Below are positions 1 to 6,942 of a stretch of DNA of 64,000 nucleotides, one piece after another. The DNA is from Azotosporobacter soli (GTDB taxonomy: Bacteria; Bacillota; Negativicutes; SG130), in the NCBI RefSeq assembly GCF_030542965.1, contig NZ_JAUAOA010000003.1, positions 124,001 through 188,000 on the forward strand, in the 5' to 3' direction. The translations under genes were made by a program, and so were the position numbers. The notes beneath the pieces were generated by a model. The model saw only the letters and a list, made by a program, of their open reading frames with translations. It was not told the DNA's origin and ran no database searches. Numbering within the stretch: position 1 is the stretch's first letter; the number at the start of each line of letters is the position of its first letter.

Positions 1-278
1 TCCAACTGGCTGATCCGGCCATTTTGAATGCGCAGCTGAATTTGTCCGTACGCCAGCCCTTTCGCAGCCTGGCGCACGCCGCTCTGCCACGCTTGCCCCG
101 TCTGTTTGAGTGTTACGGTTGCGGCTTGTTCAAGGCGGATTTTCTCCTGTTTGTCCAATTGAATCGGACGTCCATCTTGAAAAACCAACGTTAACGTGCC
201 GAACTGCATTCGCTCCAGTGCCGTCTTCATAGTGGACAACGCCCGCTCCAGCGCCTGTTCCGCACTTTCCTGCCGCAT
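1..278 (-). CDS. DUF2292 (YezD-like) protein, 3' end outside the window
   Basis: The minus-strand frame opens with ATG at 278, preceded by AAAGGAAG, and is still open at position 1. Residues about 20-52 carry the DUF2292/YezD pattern (FGTLTLVFQDG followed by EKIRL). A second similar stretch (YGQIQLRIQNG) begins near residue 82 and is cut by the window edge, so the protein seems to hold two copies of a domain that normally stands alone in a protein of about 55 residues. It starts 49 bp after cysK in the same direction. DUF2292 genes commonly lie beside sulfur-assimilation genes in Firmicutes, so a sulfur-linked role is inferred; the biochemical function is unknown. Confidence 0.6.
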   Translation of the reverse strand, partial: MRQESAEQALERALSTMKTALERMQFGTLTLVFQDGRPIQLDKQEKIRLEQAATVTLKQTGQAWQSGVRQAAKGLAYGQIQLRIQNGRISQL

Positions 279-327
279 CCGTTTTCACTTCCTTTCCTCG
301 CCTCGTCTTATATCACTCATTGCTTCA

Positions 328-1263
328 TTATTCCTCTTCAAACAGCGGCGTCGACAAATAGCGTTCGCCGCCGTCCGGCAATAAGACCACAATCGTTTTC
401 CCAGCATATTCGTCGTTTATTGCTAATTGTCCTGCCGCATGCGCCGCCGCACCGCTCGAAATGCCGACCAAAAGCCCCTCTGTCTGCGCCAGCGCCCGAG
501 CTGCAGTAAAAGCATCCACTTGATTCACGCCGATGATTTCATCGACTACGCCTGCATCAAATATTTTCGGCACAAAACCGGCGCCGATGCCCTGCAGTTT
601 ATGCGGCCCAGGCTGACCGCCGGAAAGAACCGGCGAATCGCTTGGCTCTACCGCAATGATTTTCACGCCGGGATTGCGTTCCTTCAGCACCTTGCCGACG
701 CCGCTAATCGTTCCGCCCGTGCCGACGCCCGCAACAAAGACATCTACCTTGCCGGACGTATCACGCCAGATTTCTTCTGCGGTCGTACGGCTGTGCATCG
801 CCGGATTCGCAGGATTTTCAAACTGTTGCAGTACGATTGCGTCGGGCAAAGACGCCGCCAGTTCTTCGGCTTGACGGATCGCACCCTTCATGCCCTCGCT
901 GCCGGGCGTCAGCACTAGGCTCGCACCCAGCGCCTTTAAGAGTTTGCGCCGTTCAATGCTCATCGTCTCCGGCATCGTCAAAATGAGATTATACCCTTTG
1001 GCGGCCGCAACAAAAGCCAGACCGATCCCGGTGTTGCCGCTGGTCGGTTCGATAATCGTCGTATCCGGATTCAAACGTCCGCTGTCTTCCGCCGCCTGAA
1101 TCATCGCGAAACCGACCCGATCCTTCACGCTGCCAAGCGGGTTAAAATACTCCAATTTCGCCAGCACCCGCGCCTGATGTTTTTCCTGTCGTCCGTAATT
1201 GTTCAATGCCAAGAGCGGCGTGTTGCCAATCAGTTCCGTCAGATTCGCTGCAATCTTGCTCAT
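328..1263 (-). CDS. cysK: O-acetylserine sulfhydrylase (cysteine synthase A)
   Basis: This PLP enzyme makes L-cysteine from O-acetylserine and sulfide. The 311-residue length is typical. The PLP lysine motif (PLGSVKDR) lies near residue 43, the phosphate-gripping TSGNTG loop near 70 and the GTGGTISG loop near 175. The frame is open further upstream, but the ATG at 1263 is chosen because an AAAGGGGG site sits 7 nt before it and the protein then begins [16 protein letters not shown], as in the family. A promoter and a leader hairpin precede it, and a DUF2292 gene follows in the same direction. Confidence 0.96.
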   Translation of the reverse strand: MSKIAANLTELIGNTPLLALNNYGRQEKHQARVLAKLEYFNPLGSVKDRVGFAMIQAAEDSGRLNPDTTIIEPTSGNTGIGLAFVAAAKGYNLILTMPETMSIERRKLLKALGASLVLTPGSEGMKGAIRQAEELAASLPDAIVLQQFENPANPAMHSRTTAEEIWRDTSGKVDVFVAGVGTGGTISGVGKVLKERNPGVKIIAVEPSDSPVLSGGQPGPHKLQGIGAGFVPKIFDAGVVDEIIGVNQVDAFTAARALAQTEGLLVGISSGAAAHAAGQLAINDEYAGKTIVVLLPDGGERYLSTPLFEEE

Positions 1264-1309
1264 ATCGTTTCCCCCTTTATTCGGCATGCACCATGCGGTA
1301 TGATTGAAT

Positions 1310-1363
1310 ACAAAAAAGACCAAAGAAGACTCCACGCGGAATCGTCTTTGGCCTTTGGTCTTT
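1310..1363 (-). terminator. Leader hairpin with U-run before cysK (possible attenuator)
   Basis: On the minus strand an 11-bp perfect stem (AAAGACCAAAG pairing with CTTTGGTCTTT, plus an inner AAGAC/GTCTT stem) is followed by a T run. It lies between the proposed cysK promoter and the cysK start, about 35-90 nt into the leader. It may attenuate cysK, or simply end transcripts of the upstream gene. Confidence 0.65.
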
Positions 1364-1402
1364 CCAATCAGCCGTGTAGTTCCATACACTTTATAAGTGT
1401 GA

Positions 1403-1431
1403 TAATAGCATATCTTTTTTTCACTGTCAAG
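1403..1431 (-). promoter_or_regulatory. Sigma-A type promoter for cysK
   Basis: On the minus strand a perfect TTGACA is followed after 17 bp by TATTAT. The -35 box contains the TGA stop codon of the preceding gene, so cysK has its own promoter with no spare spacer. Base positions may be off by one. Confidence 0.7.
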
Positions 1432-1993
1432 GGATGTACTGTGTAGGAATTCGTTTGTAAGGCAAGCGAAACAATAATTTTTCCAAGAGTGTCTCCACCG
1501 CCGCTTTTACGCCGCTATTGACGCTCAGGTCTTCTTCCTTGCTCAGACGTTCCCGCCATGACTGATACTTTCCGTCGCTAAGCGAATAGGCATAAATCGC
1601 GACTTCGACATCCGTCTGCATCACTGTGCTGTTGTCATTCCAAAGAGTAAACCCACTGTTTTTAATGTCAGACCTAGCATAAACCAATTCGACGCCGATC
1701 ACCAGATCCGCCTGCTTTGCTTTCGCCAGCGCCGCCATAGAATCCGCCTCTATCGACTTTTTCCCCGTCACCAGATGCGCCTCAGACGGAGAAACGATTA
1801 TTTTTTCGTAAAAAGGAAAGCGAAAATGATCCTGCAGTCGACTTTTCACCACTGCATCCACTTCCGGCAAATGATAAGCCGCCGTATCCTCAAGCGGCAA
1901 CAAGGCGACATTGACGCTTTCCAGAGCAGCCGCCTGTCCATGCAAGGAAAAAAGACAAAAGATAAGCAACAGCAAACGCAACATGACTTTCAT
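1427..1993 (-). CDS. Exported protein of unknown function
   Basis: The protein has 188 residues when started at the ATG at 1993, which has AGGAAG about 9 nt upstream; the frame is open further but lacks a site there. It begins with a signal peptide ([19 protein letters not shown], cleavage likely after QAA). The mature part begins [12 protein letters not shown] and contains a [10 protein letters not shown] strand, resembling the alpha/beta N-terminal domains of envelope proteins that bind other components, but no family is recognised. It is divergent from the asparaginase gene and is the last gene before the cysK promoter. Function is not assigned. Confidence 0.7.
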   Translation of the reverse strand: MKVMLRLLLLIFCLFSLHGQAAALESVNVALLPLEDTAAYHLPEVDAVVKSRLQDHFRFPFYEKIIVSPSEAHLVTGKKSIEADSMAALAKAKQADLVIGVELVYARSDIKNSGFTLWNDNSTVMQTDVEVAIYAYSLSDGKYQSWRERLSKEEDLSVNSGVKAAVETLLEKLLFRLPYKRIPTQYIP

Positions 1994-2054
1994 AATGTAC
2001 ACTTCCTTTTTTAGCGCAGCGTATGCTTCGCCGCGGACATTCTTCATTTTCGTA

Positions 2055-2083
2055 TTTATTCATCGGGCAATTTTGATTATAAT
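2055..2083 (+). promoter_or_regulatory. Probable promoter for the asparaginase gene
   Basis: A consensus TATAAT at 2078-2083 is preceded by TTTATT with a 17-bp spacer. It lies 38 bp before the start codon in an AT-rich stretch between two divergent genes. Confidence 0.5.
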
Positions 2084-2120
2084 GAGAAGCAGGACTTTTC
2101 GCAAGACAAAGGAGACAGCT

Positions 2121-3113
2121 ATGAAAAAGAATATTCTCGTTCTGGGTACTGGCGGCACGATTGCCGGCGCAGCCGCCAGTTCGACCAATACGCTCTCATA
2201 TCAGGCCGGCGTAATCTCGATTGAACAGATTCTGCAAGAAATCCCGTCCCTACAGGATCTTGCAAACGTACGCGGCCGTCAAGTCGCGCAAGTTGACAGT
2301 TCTGACATGACGCACGACATCTGGCTGACGCTGGTCCGGGAAATCAACGTCGCCCTGGCGCAGGCCGATGTGGACGGCGTCGTCGTCACGCACGGCACCG
2401 ACACTTTAGAAGAAACCGCTTATTTCCTCAACTTGACCGTCCACAGCCGCAAACCGGTCGTCCTTGTCGGCGCAATGCGTCCGGCGACGGCGATGAGCAC
2501 CGACGGCCCGATGAACCTTTATGACGCGGTCGTTCTGGCAGCGAGCGACGAAGCCCTCAACCGCGGCGTCCTGGTTTCGCTCAACGATACGATCAACTCC
2601 AGCCGTGAGGTCACCAAGACCAGCACTTCGCTGCAGGATACGTTCAAATCTCCCGAGCTCGGCTACCTCGGCTACATTCTTGGCGGACAGCCCTATTTTT
2701 ACCGTTATCCTGCGCGCCGCCATACCGCCGACAGCCTATTCGAAGTCGACAGCCTCAAAGAGTTGCCGCAGACCGAGATCATCTATTCCTATGTCGGTGC
2801 AGGGCGCGGCATCATCGATGCCGTCGTCGCCAGCGGCGCGAAAGGAATCGTCTATGCGGGGCTCGGCAACGGCGGCATTCCGGCGCCGATTCAAAAGGCG
2901 CTGGCCGACGCGCGCGCGAAGGGCGTCGTCATTGTCCGCAGCAGCCGGGCCTCAAGCGGCATCGTGACGCGCAACGGCGCGCTCGACGACGACGCCTTCG
3001 GTTTCGTCGCCGCCGACAACCTTAATCCGCAAAAAGCGCGCGTCCTTTTAATGCTGGCGCTGACGCAAAGCAACGATCCGTCGCTCATCCAGGATTTTTT
3101 CCGTACCTACTGA
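2121..3113 (+). CDS. L-asparaginase (type II fold)
   Basis: It hydrolyses L-asparagine to aspartate and ammonia. The 330-residue protein has both threonine active-site motifs: TGGTIAG at residues 10-16 and HGTDT at 91-95. The open frame extends upstream, but ATG 2121 has a strong AAAGGAGA site and gives the usual MKKNILVLGTGGT start. There is no signal peptide, so the enzyme is predicted to be cytoplasmic even though its sequence resembles type II enzymes. It is monocistronic, bounded by its own promoter and a strong terminator. Confidence 0.95.
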   Translation: MKKNILVLGTGGTIAGAAASSTNTLSYQAGVISIEQILQEIPSLQDLANVRGRQVAQVDSSDMTHDIWLTLVREINVALAQADVDGVVVTHGTDTLEETAYFLNLTVHSRKPVVLVGAMRPATAMSTDGPMNLYDAVVLAASDEALNRGVLVSLNDTINSSREVTKTSTSLQDTFKSPELGYLGYILGGQPYFYRYPARRHTADSLFEVDSLKELPQTEIIYSYVGAGRGIIDAVVASGAKGIVYAGLGNGGIPAPIQKALADARAKGVVIVRSSRASSGIVTRNGALDDDAFGFVAADNLNPQKARVLLMLALTQSNDPSLIQDFFRTY

Positions 3114-3129
3114 TCGGACAGCCGTCAAA

Positions 3130-3172
3130 AAGAAGTCTGCCTCCCTTTCCAAAAGGGAAGCAGACTTCTTTC
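3130..3172 (+). terminator. Bidirectional terminator
   Basis: AAGAAGTCTGC at 3130-3140 pairs with GCAGACTTCTT at 3160-3170, with CCCTTT/AAAGGG inside. It separates the asparaginase gene from the convergent chagasin-like gene. Confidence 0.85.
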
Positions 3173-3173
3173 C

Positions 3174-3632
3174 TTATCGTTCCACAATGACTTTCAAGCG
3201 GAAGTTGCGCACGCCTTCTTGCGATTGTTCCCAGGGACGGCGCAGCGAAAAAAGCATCGTTTCTTCGCCACTCATGTCTTCGCAGACTTGAATGATATAA
3301 CGCTGCCGCATCGCGCCGCCGACGATCTGCGGTTCGCTGACGCTGCTCGAAGTCGCTTCATGAACCACATTCAACGAAGGCGGCTGTACGCTCACCATCC
3401 ACTGATAGCCGGTTCCCGCTGAAAACGGCAGTTCCAGCGAGATATATTGGCCCGGTTTCATCTGCAGCGTCGTCTCCGCGTCTTTTTGCGCATCATTGGC
3501 AATGACAATCGACTGTGCAATCGGCAATTCGCGCCAGGCCATCCCGTCTTGGGCGAAGCCGCTTCCGATAAGACTGCTCCAGATGAGAAGAAAACAGCTT
3601 ATATTTTTCAAGCACGAAAGAAAACTTTTCAT
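3174..3632 (-). CDS. Chagasin-family cysteine protease inhibitor (MEROPS I42), exported
   Basis: I42 inhibitors block papain-like cysteine proteases with three loops. All three signatures are visible: GTGYQW at residues 73-78 (family pattern NPTTGYxW), the GG..R.RY segment near 105-112, and RPWE at 132-135. An N-terminal hydrophobic segment (residues about 10-27, ending FAQ) acts as signal peptide, so the inhibitor works outside the cytoplasm. Its length of 152 fits. A GNAT gene lies just upstream in the same direction. No papain-like protease gene was seen in the window, so the target is unknown. Confidence 0.85.
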   Translation of the reverse strand: MKSFLSCLKNISCFLLIWSSLIGSGFAQDGMAWRELPIAQSIVIANDAQKDAETTLQMKPGQYISLELPFSAGTGYQWMVSVQPPSLNVVHEATSSSVSEPQIVGGAMRQRYIIQVCEDMSGEETMLFSLRRPWEQSQEGVRNFRLKVIVER

Positions 3633-3650
3633 CCGTTAATTAACCACCTT

Positions 3651-4082
3651 TCATTTGCGATATTGGATTGAAAACGCTTTTAAGCCCACGCTCTGCCAAA
3701 ATCCGCACGCCGCCGAATTCTGCGCCAGCGCATCCACGGCAATATTGGCGTCCGGCGGAAAAAACTCCTGTTGCAAACGGTCGAAAAATTGCTTTCCAAT
3801 CCCGCAACCGCGGCACTCCTGTTTGAGGAAAAAGTGCCGTATGTATATCTCCTTGCGTCCGCCCAGGCCGATCTTTTGATAACTGAAGAGACAATAGCCG
3901 ATCGGCCCGCTCTCGTCTTCGGCAAGCACCGCCTGCCAGCCGCCTGCCAACATCGCTTTCATGCGGTTGGCCAGCTGCCATTCGCTCATCGTATTCTCGC
4001 TGCCTTCAGCAGCAATTAACCCCTGATTCATCTGGCCCAGCAGATCCGCATCCGCCTCTTGTCCGCGGCGCAATAACAGCAT
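3651..4082 (-). CDS. GNAT family N-acetyltransferase
   Basis: This 143-residue single-domain protein has the GNAT layout: beta strands with AVLAEDESGPIGYCLFSY, then the acetyl-CoA loop CRGCGIGKQFFDRL (Q/RxxGxG/A pattern) near residues 92-105, and a C-terminal ACGFWQSVGL segment. The substrate cannot be inferred. It starts only 3 bp after the stop of the acetyltransferase-GluQRS fusion gene, so both are probably translated from one transcript. Confidence 0.85.
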   Translation of the reverse strand: MLLLRRGQEADADLLGQMNQGLIAAEGSENTMSEWQLANRMKAMLAGGWQAVLAEDESGPIGYCLFSYQKIGLGGRKEIYIRHFFLKQECRGCGIGKQFFDRLQQEFFPPDANIAVDALAQNSAACGFWQSVGLKAFSIQYRK

Positions 4083-4085
4083 CGC

Positions 4086-5543
4086 TTAGCCTCCTTCCGT
4101 CAGTCGCTTCCAGATATCCTCTTCCACGCGAATCGCTTGTCGCGGCAATTTATCCATCTTGAAGGCAGCAATCAAATCCCTCGCCGTGGCCGCCTGAAAC
4201 GTCGGCAGCAAACCGGCTTTCCAGCCCAGCCAGCCCAAGACCGTCTGCGGCGACGCGCCGCCGCGCCGCAGCGCCGCCAAGGAAAGATCCTGGTGGCGTT
4301 TAGAAAGGCGGTGTCCGTCTGCGCCGACTAAGAGCGGCACATGGCTAAACTGCGGTGCAGGCAGCGACAGCAATCGGTAGAGCAGCAGCTGACGCGGCGT
4401 AGACGACAGCAGATCGTCGCCGCGCAAGACATGGCTGACCGCCATGGCCGCATCATCGACCACAACCGCCAATTGATACGCATGCACGCCATCTGCACGC
4501 TGCAAGACAAAATCGCCCACCTGCTGCGCAATGTCCTGTCGGACCGTTCCCTGCAGCAGGTCGACAAAATCGACACTCCCCGGCGGAACGATAAGACGCA
4601 GCGCTGCATGCGAAGGCTTCGTCGCAGTACCTGCCTGTATACGGCAGGTCCCCGGATAAATGCGTTCGCCGTCACTGGCATGCGGCGCGTTGGCCGCCAA
4701 CTGCGCTCGCGTACAGCGGCAGGGATACGTCAATCCGGCTGCCGTCAACGAATCGAGCGCCGCTTGATAAAGCTGCCGTCGCTGACTTTGGCGGTACGGT
4801 CCATATTCGCCGCCTTCCTCTTCCCCTTCGTCCCAATCGAGGCCAAGCCATTTCAGATCTTCTTTCAGCGCCGCAATATGCTTTTCTTTGGAGCGGTCAG
4901 GATCCAAGTCTTCGATGCGCAAGATCATCGTTCCGTTTTGCGCGCGCACCTGAAGCCAAGCCAACAGCGCCGCCCAGGCATTTCCCAGATGCATTTCTCC
5001 GCTGGGACTTGGCGCGAAGCGTCCGCGAACAGAGTGCGGCCGACTCCGTTCCAGGAGCCAGTATTCCTCAGCGCCTTTTTCCTGCAGGACAAAGCCGGAC
5101 TTTTCCAATAACGACTTCGATGCCGCATTATCGCTTCTCACGCGCGCCGCCACGCCCGATACGCCGCTTTCTTCAAACGCCCACTGCGTCAGAAGCTGCA
5201 GGGCTTCTGTCATATAGCCTTTCTTTTCCTCTTCCGGCCAAAGCTGATAACCGACCTCGACGCGCCCCGCTCCATCCGGCAGGCCTTTAAAGCCGATCTC
5301 GCCGACAATCTTATTCGCTGCGCGATCGACAATCTGCCAATACGTGTACCAGACAAACTGCTTTCCCGCACGGATTGTCTTGCGCTCTTTCATACGATAT
5401 ATTTCACGCAGCCGTTCTTGCCAGACACGACCGCAAATCTGAACCTGCAATTCCCGCTCCAGTGCCGTCCAACGCAACAGCGCCGTCTGCAATTGACGGC
5501 GCGTCAGCGGAATCAGGCGCAGACGCGTACTTAACAATTCCAT
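4086..5543 (-). CDS. gluQ: Fusion: GNAT acetyltransferase + glutamyl-Q-tRNA(Asp) synthetase
   Basis: Residues about 1-168 form a RimJ/RimL-like acetyltransferase (IVGEIGFKG, EEEKKGYMTEAL, SDNAASKSLLEKSGF). Residues about 172-485 form a GluQRS: FAPSPSG followed by the HIGH-type motif HLGN, LRIEDLDPDR, the zinc site CxC...YxxxC (YPCRC, then YPGTC), and an LSKRH box in place of KMSKS. GluQRS attaches glutamate to queuosine at the wobble position of tRNA(Asp) and is normally a free protein of about 300 residues. The start at 5543 (MELLSTRLRL) suits the ribosome site spacing; an ATG at 5555 is the alternative. The frame is open throughout with no stop between the domains. Confidence 0.9.
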   Translation of the reverse strand: MELLSTRLRLIPLTRRQLQTALLRWTALERELQVQICGRVWQERLREIYRMKERKTIRAGKQFVWYTYWQIVDRAANKIVGEIGFKGLPDGAGRVEVGYQLWPEEEKKGYMTEALQLLTQWAFEESGVSGVAARVRSDNAASKSLLEKSGFVLQEKGAEEYWLLERSRPHSVRGRFAPSPSGEMHLGNAWAALLAWLQVRAQNGTMILRIEDLDPDRSKEKHIAALKEDLKWLGLDWDEGEEEGGEYGPYRQSQRRQLYQAALDSLTAAGLTYPCRCTRAQLAANAPHASDGERIYPGTCRIQAGTATKPSHAALRLIVPPGSVDFVDLLQGTVRQDIAQQVGDFVLQRADGVHAYQLAVVVDDAAMAVSHVLRGDDLLSSTPRQLLLYRLLSLPAPQFSHVPLLVGADGHRLSKRHQDLSLAALRRGGASPQTVLGWLGWKAGLLPTFQAATARDLIAAFKMDKLPRQAIRVEEDIWKRLTEGG

Positions 5544-5547
5544 GTGC

Positions 5548-6342
5548 TTACGCATCCCTTTCCCTTGCCTGTATCTCTCCCAGCATAATCCTGACCGTTT
5601 CCCGATTCAAACCGGTGATTCGCGCCAAGTGACGCCCCGACAAACGTTCGTCTTCCGCAAGCAGCGTCAGAATCTGCTTGCGTTCCTGACGCCAGCGTCT
5701 CTGACCCAGCTCCTCTTGCGTCAGTTGTCGCTCGTTCAAAAACTGATGCATGCGCCACCGCGCCGCCGCTTCGGCTTCCTGCAGCGCAAAGGGGTCCGGC
5801 ACCGACAAAAAACAGTCTCCGGCGTTTTGCTCACTCGCTTGCGCCAGCCCCGCCGCCGTCGCGAAAGGATCGTCCGCCGTCTCTAACAGCGAGAAGATTT
5901 CCGGCAAGACCAGCATCCCCTGCAACAAATCGCTATACAGCGCGGCGCTGCTCAGCGCCTGTTCATCCGCTGCCAGAGCATGGATATATTTGATGGCCGA
6001 ACGCAGCCGCGCCTCATCCGCCAACGGCTGACTCTTATAACGGTCGTGAAAGACTTTTCCCGACCAGGCGTATTTTTTTTGATAATACGCGGCATACGCA
6101 ATGCCCAAACGTTTCGTGATTCGTTCCAGACCGGCCCGCCCTTCGCGCAGCAGGATCTGAACCTGATCCGGCAAGACGCAATAGGCATAGAGGAAAAATT
6201 CGCCGCCAGAACGTTTCGCCTTCATCAATTCAACGAAAAACGCCCGGTCTGCCGCTTCCCAAAATGGTGGTCTGCCGGGTGGCCCCTGAAATAAAACATG
6301 ATATAAGCCTGTTTCTCCATGCTGCCTGGCCTGTCTTGGCAT
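5548..6342 (-). CDS. TnpA_REP/Y1-transposase-like protein with degenerate HUH motif
   Basis: The 264-residue protein matches the REP-associated tyrosine transposase family: TGLYHV near residue 12, YCVLPDQVQILL at 54-65, GIAYAAYYQKKY and GKVFHDRYKSQPL in the tyrosine region, and a C-terminal helix-turn-helix (SGRHLARITGLNRETV). In active members the segment is YCVMPNHVHLLL; here both metal-binding histidines are glutamine (Q60, Q62), so nuclease activity is doubtful. The start has AGGGGA 8 nt upstream. The gene sits in line with the GluQRS fusion (5 bp or an overlap), looking like a fixed chromosomal gene rather than a mobile copy. Confidence 0.8.
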   Translation of the reverse strand: MPRQARQHGETGLYHVLFQGPPGRPPFWEAADRAFFVELMKAKRSGGEFFLYAYCVLPDQVQILLREGRAGLERITKRLGIAYAAYYQKKYAWSGKVFHDRYKSQPLADEARLRSAIKYIHALAADEQALSSAALYSDLLQGMLVLPEIFSLLETADDPFATAAGLAQASEQNAGDCFLSVPDPFALQEAEAAARWRMHQFLNERQLTQEELGQRRWRQERKQILTLLAEDERLSGRHLARITGLNRETVRIMLGEIQARERDA

Positions 6343-6437
6343 TCTCGAGTCCCCTGCCTTTCGCGCTATGCGCGGATTTCGGTCGATTTTACACTTCCAT
6401 GTCGCAGCCCGCAAATCCTTTTTTTGTTTAAAAAACA

Positions 6438-6482
6438 GCTGCGCCGCTCACGTTAAAAGCAAGCGGCGCAGCCGTTTTTTCC
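6438..6482 (-). terminator. Bidirectional hairpin terminator
   Basis: GCTGCGCCGCT at 6438-6448 pairs with AGCGGCGCAGC at 6462-6472, with A/T runs on both sides. It ends the efflux-GNAT transcript coming from the right. Confidence 0.75.
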
Positions 6483-6506
6483 TACTATGTCTCATCATAC
6501 ACTCTT

Positions 6507-6923
6507 TTATTGCAGTTCGCAGCGCATGATCACATAGGCACGACCATTGCGCTTAAAGCACTCTCCCGTTTCACGCAGTGCAAAGCGCTGATAAAAAGCG
6601 ATTTTCTCCTTGCGTGCATTGCACCAGAGCGCCGTTGCCCCGAGGGTTCTCGCTTGTGTCAGACAATGCTGCAAGAGTCGGCTGCCATAACCTTTCCCCT
6701 GCATCTCCTGCGCGGTGGCAAACTTGCGAAACTGTATTTCAGTGCCCTGCCAAAAGAGGGAGATTACGCTGACCAACTCTCCCTCCAGCCGCATCCCATA
6801 GTGGATGCCTTTTTCGTCGTCCGGCAAGATGCTATCCTTCAGCGGTCGTTCGGGCCACATGACCCTCTGACGCAGCGCCCAGGTCTCTGACGCTCTTATT
6901 TCTTCAATCGTTACCTGCGCCAC
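6507..6923 (-). CDS. GNAT family N-acetyltransferase
   Basis: The 138-residue protein shows a GNAT fold with acetyl-CoA loop QEMQGKGYGSRLL near residues 73-85, followed by ALWCNARKEKIAFYQRF, similar to the ElaA/YjcF type. The substrate is unknown. It lies 19 bp downstream of the EmrB-like transporter in the same direction and is probably co-transcribed, which could point to modification of an exported compound, but this is inference only. Confidence 0.85.
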   Translation of the reverse strand: MAQVTIEEIRASETWALRQRVMWPERPLKDSILPDDEKGIHYGMRLEGELVSVISLFWQGTEIQFRKFATAQEMQGKGYGSRLLQHCLTQARTLGATALWCNARKEKIAFYQRFALRETGECFKRNGRAYVIMRCELQ

Positions 6924-6942
6924 TTTCCCACGCCCTCTCTGT

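Noticed and set aside
427-918. Long plus-strand frame opposite cysK
   Set aside because: It is an antisense shadow of the cysK coding sequence, with no ribosome site and an arginine-rich composition.
1264-1395. T-box or SAM riboswitch before cysK
   Set aside because: The leader is only about 130 nt and lacks the T-box sequence in the proper place and the S-box core motifs; only a terminator-like hairpin is supported.
5548-6342. Annotation as an active insertion sequence
   Set aside because: The HUH histidines are replaced, no flanking REP-like or target repeats were seen, and the gene is embedded in line with the neighbouring gene.
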